Below are positions 36,773 through 44,470 of a stretch of 64,000 nucleotides of DNA, piece by piece. The stretch spans positions 1 to 64,000 of the forward strand of contig JAXDTI010000002.1 of assembly GCA_034090045.1 (NCBI GenBank), given 5' to 3'. A model generated the notes under the pieces. The model was given only the letters and a program-made list of their open reading frames with translations. It searched no databases and was not told where the DNA came from. Position numbers and translations under genes: made by a program. The first letter of the stretch is position 1. Each line of letters starts with the position of its first letter. The DNA comes from JAXDTI01 sp034090045 (lineage in GTDB: Bacteria > Actinomycetota > Actinomycetes > Actinomycetales > Actinomycetaceae).

Positions 36773-37024
36773 ATGGTTCGGGTCGGCATGAGTTTCGCTG
36801 AACAGGTGGTTGCTGAACTGCGCCGCGGCGGGTCCGCCGGCGCGATAGCCGCTCGCCTGGGAACCTCCCAGGTCTTTATTGAGGTTGTGATTGACCACCT
36901 GCAGCGTGCCGGTCTGGTGAACAACGCCGGGAGTTTGTGCAGTTCCGGGCTGGGAGCCTGCGGGAGCGCAGCGACGATGCCAGAAGCATCAGTGGCCTGT
37001 GCCGGCTGCCCGCTGACTCGGTGA
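36773..37024 (+). CDS. FeoC-like small wHTH protein with four cysteines
   Basis: 83 aa (a second ATG at 36788 gives 78). Residues about 7-50 (FAEQVVAELRRGGSAGAIAA, then LGTSQVFIEVVIDHLQRAGL) form a winged helix. C56, C63, C76 and C79 follow, compatible with the iron-sulfur loop of FeoC. It comes 104 nt after feoB on the same strand. FeoC is proposed to tune FeoB stability or expression. The spacing of the cysteines differs from the enterobacterial form, so the call rests on context plus fold pattern. Confidence 0.65.
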   Translation: MVRVGMSFAEQVVAELRRGGSAGAIAARLGTSQVFIEVVIDHLQRAGLVNNAGSLCSSGLGACGSAATMPEASVACAGCPLTR

Positions 37025-37028
37025 TTGA

Positions 37029-37055
37029 GGACGGAGCAGCGGAGCTGCTCTGTCC
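37029..37055 (+). terminator. GGACGGAG-type hairpin after the feo genes
   Basis: GGACGGAGCAGC (37029-37040) and GCTGCTCTGTCC (37044-37055) pair over 12 bp with one G-T pair, 4 nt after the feoC-like stop. A related hairpin, GTAGGGC-AAA-GCCCTAC (37223-37239), stands before the convergent CDF gene. The rest of 37056-37295 shows nothing gene-like. Confidence 0.5.
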
Positions 37056-37295
37056 GAGACAGTGAGAGGTGGCGGCGCCGGGAAATAAGTAAGGGGGAGA
37101 CGCGCAGGTTTGGCGTAGAAAGCGTAAGGGGGATTCCTTGAAATGCCGACAGGCGTTTTAAGGGGGAGCTCCCACCGGCTTTCCTAGCCATCCTGCACGG
37201 CTCCCCGCCAAGGCTGAACGGAGTAGGGCAAAGCCCTACACTCTGTCCGAAGAAATAACAGAGGCTCCGTCCGTAGAGGTAAGAAGGCGAGGCGA

Positions 37296-38270
37296 TCAGT
37301 GGGTGAGCGACTCGTGGTCGCGGTGTTCTGGGCTGTCCAGCTGAATCGTGCAGTGACCAACCGGCACCGGGAAATGCTGCCCCACGCACTCCTGAATATC
37401 GTGCACCAGCTGCACCGCGCCGCCGTCACGGAAACAATTCGGCTCCACCGTGACGTGCGCCGTGAAGTTCACATTATTGCTGGAAATATTGGAAACGTGC
37501 AGGTCGTGAACGTCTATCACGCGCTCTTGTCTCAAAATATGCTCGCGCATTTTCTCCAGGTTCAAGCCCTCCGGGGTGCTCTCCAGCAGGATTTCCAGGC
37601 TCCGCCCCAAGATCCGCAGCGCCCGCGGCGCCATCAAGGCGGCCACCAACAGCGAGGCTATCGGGTCGGCGATGACCTGCCCGGTCAAGGCAATAACCAA
37701 GGCTGCGAGTAGCACCGCGAGCGAACCTATCGCGTCATTCAGGACTTCCAGGAAGGCCGCCCGCATATTCAGGGACTGCTCAGCGTGACCGCGCAACAGC
37801 AGCAGGCCCACCAGGTTCGCAACTAGACCCACCAGTGCAAACACCGCCATCTCGGGCGCGGTTACCGTTACCGGAGCGAGCAACCTGCGTACTGCCTCAA
37901 TCGCGACAGCGACGCAAACGACCAGCAGCATACTGGCCTGGATAGCCGCTGAAACCACCTCGACGCGCGCCAGGCCCCAGGTGTGCTTATCGGTGCGCGG
38001 ACGGTTCATCAAACGGGCGGCTATCAGCGCAATCAATAGGCCGGCACAGTCAACAAACATGTGCCCGGCATCCGCGAGCAGGGTGAGCGACCCGCTGAGA
38101 TAGGAGCCGGCCAGCTCGGCGAGCAATACCAGGGTGGTGAGCGCGAAAACTATGCGCAGCCGGGCAAGTGAAGAACCGGCTCCATGGGTGTGTGAATGCC
38201 CGTGACCAGCCCCATGCGCATGTGGCTGCTCGGCAGCATGCCCGGTATCATGTGCGCTCGTCTCGCTCAC
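37296..38270 (-). CDS. Cation diffusion facilitator (CzcD/ZitB-like) with an unusual metal site
   Basis: 324 aa metal/proton antiporter, exporting Zn, Fe, Mn or Co. A His-rich N-terminus (HAHGAGHGHSHTHG) is followed by six membrane spans and a cytoplasmic domain (about 215-324). Site A in span 2 is normal, LLADAGHMFVD, but span 5 reads AAFLEVLNDAIGS where the family usually has H-x3-D, so the first ligand is Glu. The GTG at 38270 has GGGGGAG just upstream and lies downstream of a TAAAAT -10 candidate (38321-38326); the longer frame to 38333 is less likely. It is on the opposite strand to its neighbours and divergent from the ABC pair. Confidence 0.85.
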   Translation of the reverse strand: MSETSAHDTGHAAEQPHAHGAGHGHSHTHGAGSSLARLRIVFALTTLVLLAELAGSYLSGSLTLLADAGHMFVDCAGLLIALIAARLMNRPRTDKHTWGLARVEVVSAAIQASMLLVVCVAVAIEAVRRLLAPVTVTAPEMAVFALVGLVANLVGLLLLRGHAEQSLNMRAAFLEVLNDAIGSLAVLLAALVIALTGQVIADPIASLLVAALMAPRALRILGRSLEILLESTPEGLNLEKMREHILRQERVIDVHDLHVSNISSNNVNFTAHVTVEPNCFRDGGAVQLVHDIQECVGQHFPVPVGHCTIQLDSPEHRDHESLTH

Positions 38271-38351
38271 TGTCTCCCCCGCTTCCCCTGCTCGATTCCT
38301 GCGATATAAAGGACATAGACATTTTAGCAACATTTCTGTAACCTAATTCTC

Positions 38352-38370
38352 TTAGGTGAACCTAATATTA
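38352..38370 (+). promoter_or_regulatory. DtxR/IdeR-like box between the CDF and ABC genes
   Basis: TTAGGTGAACCTAATATTA matches the DtxR/IdeR consensus at 14 of 19 positions by my count and includes the perfect palindrome TTAGGT-GA-ACCTAA. It lies 24 nt before the GTG of the ABC gene and upstream of the divergent CDF gene, so it could control both. Confidence 0.55.
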
Positions 38371-38394
38371 CATAAGACGAAGGTAAGGCATTTA

Positions 38395-40125
38395 GTGAAT
38401 AAACAGGCGAAAATCCAGTTGGCGACGGCTTCTGCGCGGCGCAGCACCACCCTATCTGCACTGCTCCGGATAGTGGGCGCCTTCGGGATGGCACTGGCCT
38501 TGACTCAAGCGGCTCAGATATTAGCCGCCGCGATTAGCGCCCATAAAACCGCAGGCCAGGAGAATCTCATCGCAATCGACACCACGCTGACCCTGACCCT
38601 CATTGCCCTCGGCTGCGCGCTGGTGGTCATCGGCACAGCCGGTGAAATCCTGGTTTCCAGTTCGGCCGCTCGGCGCGAAGAAAACCTGCTGCGCCGCCGA
38701 ATCCTCGCCGCCCGATACCGCGCCCACCAGCAAGATTTCCGTGACGGAGCCGGGCCGGCGCACGTGGTTTCACTGCTCACCGACAATGCGGAGCGCTACA
38801 CCGAGTTCCGGCTTGCCTACCTCGGCGGCACCATCGGCGCACTGCTGATTCCGGTGTTGACGCTGCTCTATGTGAGCCTCGCCATCGACCCGGTGATTGG
38901 CCTGACACTGCTGGTGCTTTATCCGGTGGTTCCACTGTTGGTCGGCGGTTTTATGAGCATCTTTCGGAAACGCTCGGCGGCCTCTCAGTGGCAGCGCGCT
39001 ATCCTGTCCAGCAAATACCTGGACGCGATCCGCAACCTGATTACGATTCGGCTGCTGAACGCCGGCGAACGCGTCGAAGAAAACCTGCGCGAAGAGGGGG
39101 AACGCAACCGCGGTGCGATTATGCGACTGCTTGCCGGCAACCAGCTGGTCATCATTATCCTGGACGGCGCGGTTTCGCTGCTGTGGATTTCGCTGGCCGC
39201 GATTCTCTCCGCGCTGCGCTATGGCAGTGGCGCTATAGACCTGGCCGGCGCGCTTAGCGTCGTTTTCCTGACAGTCCTGCTAATCGAACCGATTGCGCAG
39301 GTAGCGGGCTTTTTCTATGTGGGTATGGGCGGTATCGCCTCCGGGAAAGCAATCAAAAAATACCTGTCCGCAGCAGAAACTGACACCCCGATGACGGCAG
39401 CGGAATTTACAGGCCGCAGCGGTTGTGATGCCGCCAACTCCGATACAGCCACTTCCGATATCGCCGCGGTGGAAATCTCCGGCCTGGACTTTAACTATCC
39501 CGGCCAGCAGGTTTTACGGGGTATTGAACTGCGGGTTCCAGCCGGGGCACGGATAGCGCTCACCGGCCCCTCCGGCTCCGGAAAATCTACACTATTAGCG
39601 CTGCTTGCAGGGGATTTGACTGCCGCAGAGCTGGCTATAAATATCGCCGGGCGACCCCTCTGCGAACTCGGAACCGCCGGCATTCGAGCGCAAAGCGCCG
39701 TGGTTGCTCAGAAAACTTGGATCTTTGGCGGGACGATTGCCGATAACCTACGGATTGCCGCGCCAAATGCCGACGACACGCAGCTGTGGGAAGCGCTTGA
39801 GCGCGCGAATCTCGCCGGGGAAGTGCGGACCATGCCCGGCGGGCTGGACAGTGACGTCGGCGAGCGGGGCGCGTTCCTCTCCGGCGGGCAGGCGCAGCGA
39901 CTGTCGCTGGCGCGCGCCTGGCTCTCGGGCCGCAAACTCTGGCTGCTTGATGAGCCAACAGCACAGGTAGACGGTACTTCGGAGCGCCTGCTCGGGGAAG
40001 CTATTGCGGGACTGCCGCGCGATATCACGATTATTTTCAGCACCCACCGGGACGCGCTGTTGGCGTTGGCCGACCAAACTTTCCGGCTCGCTGATGGAGG
40101 GCTCACGGAGGTGAAACATGACTGA
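38395..40125 (+). CDS. CydD-like ABC transporter, permease-ATPase fusion
   Basis: 576 aa half transporter: six-span membrane domain (about 20-310) and ATPase domain (about 355-575). Walker A is GPSGSGKST, the signature is LSGGQAQRLSLARAW and Walker B is KLWLLDEPTAQ. CydD/CydC-type proteins move thiols or heme compounds across the membrane; which one applies here is not visible. The start is GTG 38395, with AAGGTAAGG upstream; the frame from 38356 would start inside the regulator box. It overlaps its partner by 8 bases. No cydA or cydB is present. Confidence 0.75.
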   Translation: MNKQAKIQLATASARRSTTLSALLRIVGAFGMALALTQAAQILAAAISAHKTAGQENLIAIDTTLTLTLIALGCALVVIGTAGEILVSSSAARREENLLRRRILAARYRAHQQDFRDGAGPAHVVSLLTDNAERYTEFRLAYLGGTIGALLIPVLTLLYVSLAIDPVIGLTLLVLYPVVPLLVGGFMSIFRKRSAASQWQRAILSSKYLDAIRNLITIRLLNAGERVEENLREEGERNRGAIMRLLAGNQLVIIILDGAVSLLWISLAAILSALRYGSGAIDLAGALSVVFLTVLLIEPIAQVAGFFYVGMGGIASGKAIKKYLSAAETDTPMTAAEFTGRSGCDAANSDTATSDIAAVEISGLDFNYPGQQVLRGIELRVPAGARIALTGPSGSGKSTLLALLAGDLTAAELAINIAGRPLCELGTAGIRAQSAVVAQKTWIFGGTIADNLRIAAPNADDTQLWEALERANLAGEVRTMPGGLDSDVGERGAFLSGGQAQRLSLARAWLSGRKLWLLDEPTAQVDGTSERLLGEAIAGLPRDITIIFSTHRDALLALADQTFRLADGGLTEVKHD

Positions 40126-41782
40126 CCTGCAACCCGAGGCCAGCTCCGGCTCGCCTACGCTCAAAACCGTGGTGCCGTGGCTGCTCGGCATCACCCGCCC
40201 GGTACACCCGCCGCTGCTGTTCTCAATCGCAATGCGGCTCATCTCCCAAACCGCAAACGTGGCACTGTTTGCGCTGGCTGCAGGCGGTCTGGTCGCGGTG
40301 ATTACCGGGTCGCTGCCGCTCACGCACCTGGTGATTGGGCTGCTGATCGTTTCCGCAATAAAGGCCACGACCTATTATCTGGAGCAATTCTCGGGACACT
40401 ATGTGGCCTTTAAAGCCCTCGAATTGTTGCGTGCGGAGGCTTTCGCGACACTCTGGCCGAAAGCGCCGGCGGTCGTGGTGCGTACTGAGAGCGGCGCCCT
40501 ATATGCCTCGCTGACCAGGGATATTGACCGTATCGAGGTGCTTTACGCGCACACGATCGCACCGGTGGTCGCCGGCGTGGTAGTGCCGCTCGCGCTGCTC
40601 GGTTTTGCGGCCAGCCAGGTCGGTTTACTTCCGATACTGGTGCCGCTGCTGTGCGTGCTGTTTTCGATATTTGCCCTGCCCTTTATAGGTTTCAAATCCT
40701 CACTCGGTGGCGCCACCGAGGTTTTGCGGGTACGCTCGCGCCTCACCCAGCACGTGACCGACTCGGTTTTTGGTGCCGGAGAGGTCACCGGTTACGGGAG
40801 GGAAGAGCAACGCTACACCGAGATGGCTCAGCTCGGCGCCGATATTGCGCGGGCGCACGTGCGGGCAGCCAGGTTCCGGGGCGCGCGACATTCGCTAAAC
40901 ACCGTATTCATACCAGTTTCGCTGGTGTCGGTGCTGGTGGCAGGGATTTCGTGCGGCTTGTCTCCGGTGGCCTTGGCGGCGCTGGCTGGCGGGGCTTTGG
41001 CACTGTTTGAAGCTCCGCGCGGCATAGAGGATGCTGCCGGGGGCGTGGATATTTCACTGGCTTCCGCGGCACGGCTATGGACTGTGTGTAACCTGCCGGT
41101 CGAGGTGGTGGACGGGTCGGGGACCGAGGTTCCGGATGGGCCGCTGGCCGTCGAGTGGCGAGCCGTTACATACAGCTATCCCGGGTCCGGAGGTCGGGTC
41201 GCACTCAGCGATTTCACTGCCGAGGTCTCGCCCGGTGAGCAGGTGGCGATTGTGGGACCGAGCGGTGTGGGGAAATCGACTGCGGCGCAACTGCTGCTCC
41301 GCTACGCCGACCCGGACAGCGGCGAAGTGCTTCTCGGCGGGCAGCCGGTTGGCACCTATACCCTGAAGCAACTGCGCAAACTGGTGGCTTTTGTGCCACA
41401 ACGCGGCGAACTGCTGCGCGGAACCGTCGCGGAAAACCTGAGGCTCGGTGCCCCGCAAGCCAGCGATGAGCAGCTGTGGTGGGCGCTCGAGGTAGCCGGG
41501 ATAGCCGGCGAGGTTCGCGCGATGCCGGGCGGGCTCGACGAGGCGACCGGCACCGAGGGCTCCGGAATTTCCGGAGGGCAGCTGCAGCGGCTGTGCCTGG
41601 CGCGAGCGCTGCTCACCGAGCCACGAGTGCTCGTGCTCGATGAGTTTAGCGCCTATTTGGATGCGGATAAATACCTGGAGATTCGGCGGCGGCTGAGCAC
41701 GGAACTGCCCAGCTTGACCGTAATCGAGGTGACGCACCGCCGCGATTTAATCGACCCTGACCAGCACATAATCGAGCTGTAA
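40118..41782 (+). CDS. CydC-like ABC transporter, permease-ATPase fusion
   Basis: 554 aa partner of the previous gene, forming a heterodimer. Membrane domain about 20-300, ATPase about 335-554. Walker A is GPSGVGKST, the signature is ISGGQLQRLCLARAL and Walker B is VLVLDEFSAYLD, with Phe after DE where Pro is common. The ATG overlaps the first gene by 8 bases, which implies equal synthesis. Context (iron boxes, ferrochelatase) suggests heme, porphyrin, siderophore or thiol as substrate; CydDC is only the nearest family by layout. Confidence 0.75.
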   Translation: MTDLQPEASSGSPTLKTVVPWLLGITRPVHPPLLFSIAMRLISQTANVALFALAAGGLVAVITGSLPLTHLVIGLLIVSAIKATTYYLEQFSGHYVAFKALELLRAEAFATLWPKAPAVVVRTESGALYASLTRDIDRIEVLYAHTIAPVVAGVVVPLALLGFAASQVGLLPILVPLLCVLFSIFALPFIGFKSSLGGATEVLRVRSRLTQHVTDSVFGAGEVTGYGREEQRYTEMAQLGADIARAHVRAARFRGARHSLNTVFIPVSLVSVLVAGISCGLSPVALAALAGGALALFEAPRGIEDAAGGVDISLASAARLWTVCNLPVEVVDGSGTEVPDGPLAVEWRAVTYSYPGSGGRVALSDFTAEVSPGEQVAIVGPSGVGKSTAAQLLLRYADPDSGEVLLGGQPVGTYTLKQLRKLVAFVPQRGELLRGTVAENLRLGAPQASDEQLWWALEVAGIAGEVRAMPGGLDEATGTEGSGISGGQLQRLCLARALLTEPRVLVLDEFSAYLDADKYLEIRRRLSTELPSLTVIEVTHRRDLIDPDQHIIEL

Positions 41783-41820
41783 GAGATTTAAGGCCGGGGT
41801 GGCGCAGCTGATTTCTAGGC

Positions 41821-41845
41821 GGGACGGAGTCGAAGGCTCCGTCCC
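41821..41845. terminator. GGGACGGAG hairpin after the ABC pair
   Basis: GGGACGGAG (41821-41829) pairs perfectly with CTCCGTCCC (41837-41845). It lies between the convergent cydC-like and ybaN-like genes and belongs to the recurring hairpin family. No T run. Confidence 0.55.
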
Positions 41846-41853
41846 GGGTGCTA

Positions 41854-42285
41854 TCAGGAGACAGTTTCGGGGACGGGGACAGGGGCAGCGTCGGCAGATT
41901 CGGAGGCAGCAGCAGAGCGCTCGGGGGCGGAGAGCAAGAGCAGGTGGATGGTCACGCCGACGGCAATCACCAGCAGCAACCCCACCAGCCACGGCCGCTC
42001 CCGCAGCACAAACATACAAACCCCCATCCCAACCCACATAAAGGTAATGGTGCCTGCCTTGCTCCCGGTAGTCATTTCGTGATTCTGATAGTCCCGCAGG
42101 TACTGCCCAAAAATGCGGTGATTCAGCAGCCAGTTTTGCCAGCGCTGCGAGGAACGCGCAAAAAAGAAGACTGCGAGCAGCAGGAATGGCGTGGTCGGGA
42201 TGAGCGGCAGGAACACGCCAAGCCCGGCGAGCCCGACAAAAAGGAATCCCAACCCCATAAACAGGTACCGCACCCAGCTGCGCAT
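41854..42285 (-). CDS. YbaN/DUF454-family membrane protein
   Basis: 143 aa. The family motif GVFLPLIPTTPFLLLAVFFF followed by ARSSQRWQNWLL is clear (about 23-55). There are about three hydrophobic segments (5-25, 28-45, 77-113) and an acidic tail. YbaN-family proteins are inner-membrane proteins of unknown function; some are reported near heme or iron genes. It is on the minus strand between the ABC pair and hemH, so it is not in their transcript. Confidence 0.8.
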   Translation of the reverse strand: MRSWVRYLFMGLGFLFVGLAGLGVFLPLIPTTPFLLLAVFFFARSSQRWQNWLLNHRIFGQYLRDYQNHEMTTGSKAGTITFMWVGMGVCMFVLRERPWLVGLLLVIAVGVTIHLLLLSAPERSAAASESADAAPVPVPETVS

Positions 42286-42376
42286 CGCACGCCTCCCGAC
42301 CTATAAATCGCGTTCCTGACAGCAAGTCACTTAAACACTACTTTTACCTGCGTGAATATAGCACCCCCCGAGCCGG

Positions 42377-42414
42377 TTGCGAATTTACATAGCGCTTTGG
42401 GTAGCCTAAAAAAC
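42377..42414 (+). promoter_or_regulatory. Possible hemH promoter with a weak DtxR/IdeR-like box
   Basis: TTTGGGTAGCCTAAAAAAC (42396-42414) matches the box at 13 of 19 positions, mostly in the left half and centre. TTGCGA (42377-42382) and TAGCCT (42402-42407) could be -35 and -10 with a 19-bp spacer. As for feoA, transcription would begin at about the ATG. Confidence 0.4.
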
Positions 42415-42415
42415 T

Positions 42416-43444
42416 ATGGGAAAGGCAGTAAATATAGACACGCGGCCGGCAGTTATGCTGGTCAACCTGGGAACCCCCGACTCCCCCGCGCCCGCGGATG
42501 TGCGCACCTTCCTGCGCAGGTTTCTGACAGACCGTCGCATAATCGAGATGCCGCCGGTCATTTGGCGGCCGATCCTGGAGGGCATTATTTTGCGGGTCAG
42601 GCCGCGCGCATCCGGTCAGCTCTACGCCGAAATCTGGGGAGCGGACGGGGTAGACGGGTCCCCGCTGATGCACTATTCGCTCGCCCAACAGAAAGCTATT
42701 TCCGTAGCTCTGGGCGATTCCGCGGACGTGTTTTTGGCAATGCGCTATTCCACGCCGGATATTCCGAGCACCCTCGATGAGCTTTATAGGTCGGGGTACC
42801 GCCGCGTCCTGGTGGTGCCGATGTATTCGCAATACTCACAAACCACTGTGGCCTCGATAAACGACGAGGTTGAGAAGTGGCAGTTGCGCCGGCGCGACAA
42901 CTTTGAGCTGCGGATGTTGCGCTCTTGGCCGACTGCGCCGGCCTATATCGAAGCTTTGGCTACGGCGGTTGAGGCGCATTGGGGGGCGCATGGGCGGCCG
43001 GATTTCGCGGCCGGAGAGAGGCTGGTTTTGTCGTATCACTCGATACCGGAGACGATGCGGGCCGGCGGCGACCCTTATATAGACGAGTGCCACGCGACCT
43101 CGGCGGCGCTGCAGCAGCGGCTGGGACTGGACGGGCAGGCCGGTGTGCTCACCACTTTCCAGTCGGTTTTCGGGCCGGCGAAATGGGTGGGGCCGGCGAC
43201 TATCGACACCGTCGAAGAACTCGGTAAAGGCGGATGCACCAGGTGCGATGTGGTTTGTCCAGGGTTTGTGGCGGACTGTCTGGAAAGCCTGCACGAAATC
43301 AATATTCTGAACCGGGAGACCTATGAAGGGTCTGGTGGGAGCGGATTCCACTATGTGCCGTGGGCCAATGACTCCGCCGGCTGTATCGATGCGCTGCTCG
43401 CCGAGATCCGCCCCGGTCTCGCAGGCTGGGCTGACTGCCGTTAG
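42416..43444 (+). CDS. hemH: Ferrochelatase of the Gram-negative (protoporphyrin) type
   Basis: 342 aa; inserts Fe(II) into a porphyrin (or can remove it). H208 in VLSYHSIPETM and E290 in GFVADCLESLHEI correspond to the catalytic His and Glu. VMLVNLGTPDSP, VRTFLRRFLTDRRII, VVPMYSQYSQTTVAS and VVCPGFVADCLE follow the E. coli HemH pattern, not the shorter coproporphyrin ferrochelatase pattern usual in Actinobacteria. Cysteines 274, 277, 281 and 288 cluster near the C-terminus and might hold a 2Fe-2S centre. No other heme-synthesis gene lies near. The ATG has no clear ribosome site. Confidence 0.85.
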   Translation: MGKAVNIDTRPAVMLVNLGTPDSPAPADVRTFLRRFLTDRRIIEMPPVIWRPILEGIILRVRPRASGQLYAEIWGADGVDGSPLMHYSLAQQKAISVALGDSADVFLAMRYSTPDIPSTLDELYRSGYRRVLVVPMYSQYSQTTVASINDEVEKWQLRRRDNFELRMLRSWPTAPAYIEALATAVEAHWGAHGRPDFAAGERLVLSYHSIPETMRAGGDPYIDECHATSAALQQRLGLDGQAGVLTTFQSVFGPAKWVGPATIDTVEELGKGGCTRCDVVCPGFVADCLESLHEINILNRETYEGSGGSGFHYVPWANDSAGCIDALLAEIRPGLAGWADCR

Positions 43445-43450
43445 TTTATA

Positions 43451-43511
43451 GGGACGGATTAGGGTTTACGTCCCACACTCCGCCCCAACCTTTAACAGGC
43501 TGCTCCGTCCC
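43451..43511. terminator. GGGACGGA inverted repeat between hemH and rpsQ
   Basis: GGGACGGA (43451-43458) and TCCGTCCC (43504-43511) flank 45 bp. The spacing is wider than in the other family members, so it may be a decayed or composite copy. It separates the convergent hemH and rpsQ transcripts. Confidence 0.4.
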
Positions 43512-43534
43512 TGAAAAAAGAAAGACAGTAAAAA

Positions 43535-43813
43535 CTATTTGGCTTTCTCCAGGATTTGGGCGACGCGCCAATGCTTGGTTTTCGACAGCGGGCGAGTCTC
43601 CATGATCTGCACCAGATCGCCGATACCGCACTCGTTGTTTTCGTCATGCGCCTTAACTTTCTTTGACCGGCGTTGAACCTTGCCGTAGAGGGCATGTTTC
43701 ACGCGATCCTCCAGCTGCACGACTACGGTCTTGTCCATCTTGTCGGATACTACATAGCCGCGACGCACCTTGCGGTGATTCCGCTCCACGGGAGCTGCAG
43801 TTTCTTCGCTCAT
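43535..43813 (-). CDS. rpsQ: 30S ribosomal protein S17
   Basis: 92 aa from ATG 43813, with GGAGTAGG upstream. [39 protein letters not shown] and [11 protein letters not shown] are typical. It is the last gene of the S10 operon; rplN, normally next, is 11 kb away beyond the iron island. Confidence 0.97.
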   Translation of the reverse strand: MSEETAAPVERNHRKVRRGYVVSDKMDKTVVVQLEDRVKHALYGKVQRRSKKVKAHDENNECGIGDLVQIMETRPLSKTKHWRVAQILEKAK

Positions 43814-43817
43814 GTTC

Positions 43818-44051
43818 CTACTCCTCCGGCTCCGGCGCGGTGCGGATACCCTGCTTCCGCTCCTGCGCGACAGTGTAAATACGGGCGATCCCCTTGCGTA
43901 GCGCCTTGATACGACCCCGGTCATCACCGGCACCGGTAGCCAAAGCGAAACGCAGGTTGAACAGCTCAGCCTTTGCGTTTTCCAGTTCTTTGCGGAGCTG
44001 CTCATCGTCCATGACATCGAGCTGCTCAGTGGTCAATGCTTTTTCTGCCAT
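43818..44051 (-). CDS. rpmC: 50S ribosomal protein L29
   Basis: 77 aa from ATG 44051, which overlaps the rplP stop (TGATG); the frame could begin one codon earlier at GTG 44054. [24 protein letters not shown] helix and [20 protein letters not shown] are the two-helix core. A short acidic tail (APEPEE) is added. It sits at the tunnel exit. Confidence 0.95.
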   Translation of the reverse strand: MAEKALTTEQLDVMDDEQLRKELENAKAELFNLRFALATGAGDDRGRIKALRKGIARIYTVAQERKQGIRTAPEPEE

Positions 44052-44470
44052 CACCGGTCACCACCTTCACGGGTAATAAAACGGGTTTTTATCGGCAGCT
44101 TGTGCTGTGCACGAGACATGGCCGCGCGAGCCACGTCTTCCGGCACACCGGCCAGCTCGAACATGACGCGTCCCGGCTTTACCGGCGCGACCCACCATTC
44201 CGGGGCGCCTTTACCTTTACCCATACGGGTTTCGGCGGGCTTCTTCGTCAGCGGACGGTCCGGGAAAATGTTGATCCATACTTTGCCGCCGCGTTTAATG
44301 TAGCGGGTCATAGCGATACGAGCCGCCTCGATCTGCCGGTTTGTTATATAGGCGTGTTCGAGAGCCTGGATCCCGTAGTCACCGAAATTGATTTCGGTGC
44401 CGCGTTTTGCCATACCCGAGCGGTTCGGGCGATGCTGCTTACGGTATTTAGTCTTACGAGGGACTAGCAT
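44051..44470 (-). CDS. rplP: 50S ribosomal protein L16
   Basis: 139 aa; binds near the A site and is needed for peptidyl transfer. [40 protein letters not shown] and [20 protein letters not shown] are unmistakable. It starts on the base where rpsC ends (ATGA-type overlap). Confidence 0.98.
   Translation of the reverse strand: MLVPRKTKYRKQHRPNRSGMAKRGTEINFGDYGIQALEHAYITNRQIEAARIAMTRYIKRGGKVWINIFPDRPLTKKPAETRMGKGKGAPEWWVAPVKPGRVMFELAGVPEDVARAAMSRAQHKLPIKTRFITREGGDR

Noticed and set aside
36539..37024. 161-residue reading of the feoC-like gene starting inside feoB
   Set aside because: The first 80 residues are Arg/Gly/Ala-rich shadow of feoB; the compact domain starts at 36773.
38395..41782. 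Cytochrome bd assembly operon
   Set aside because: cydA and cydB are absent, so the CydDC likeness is structural only.
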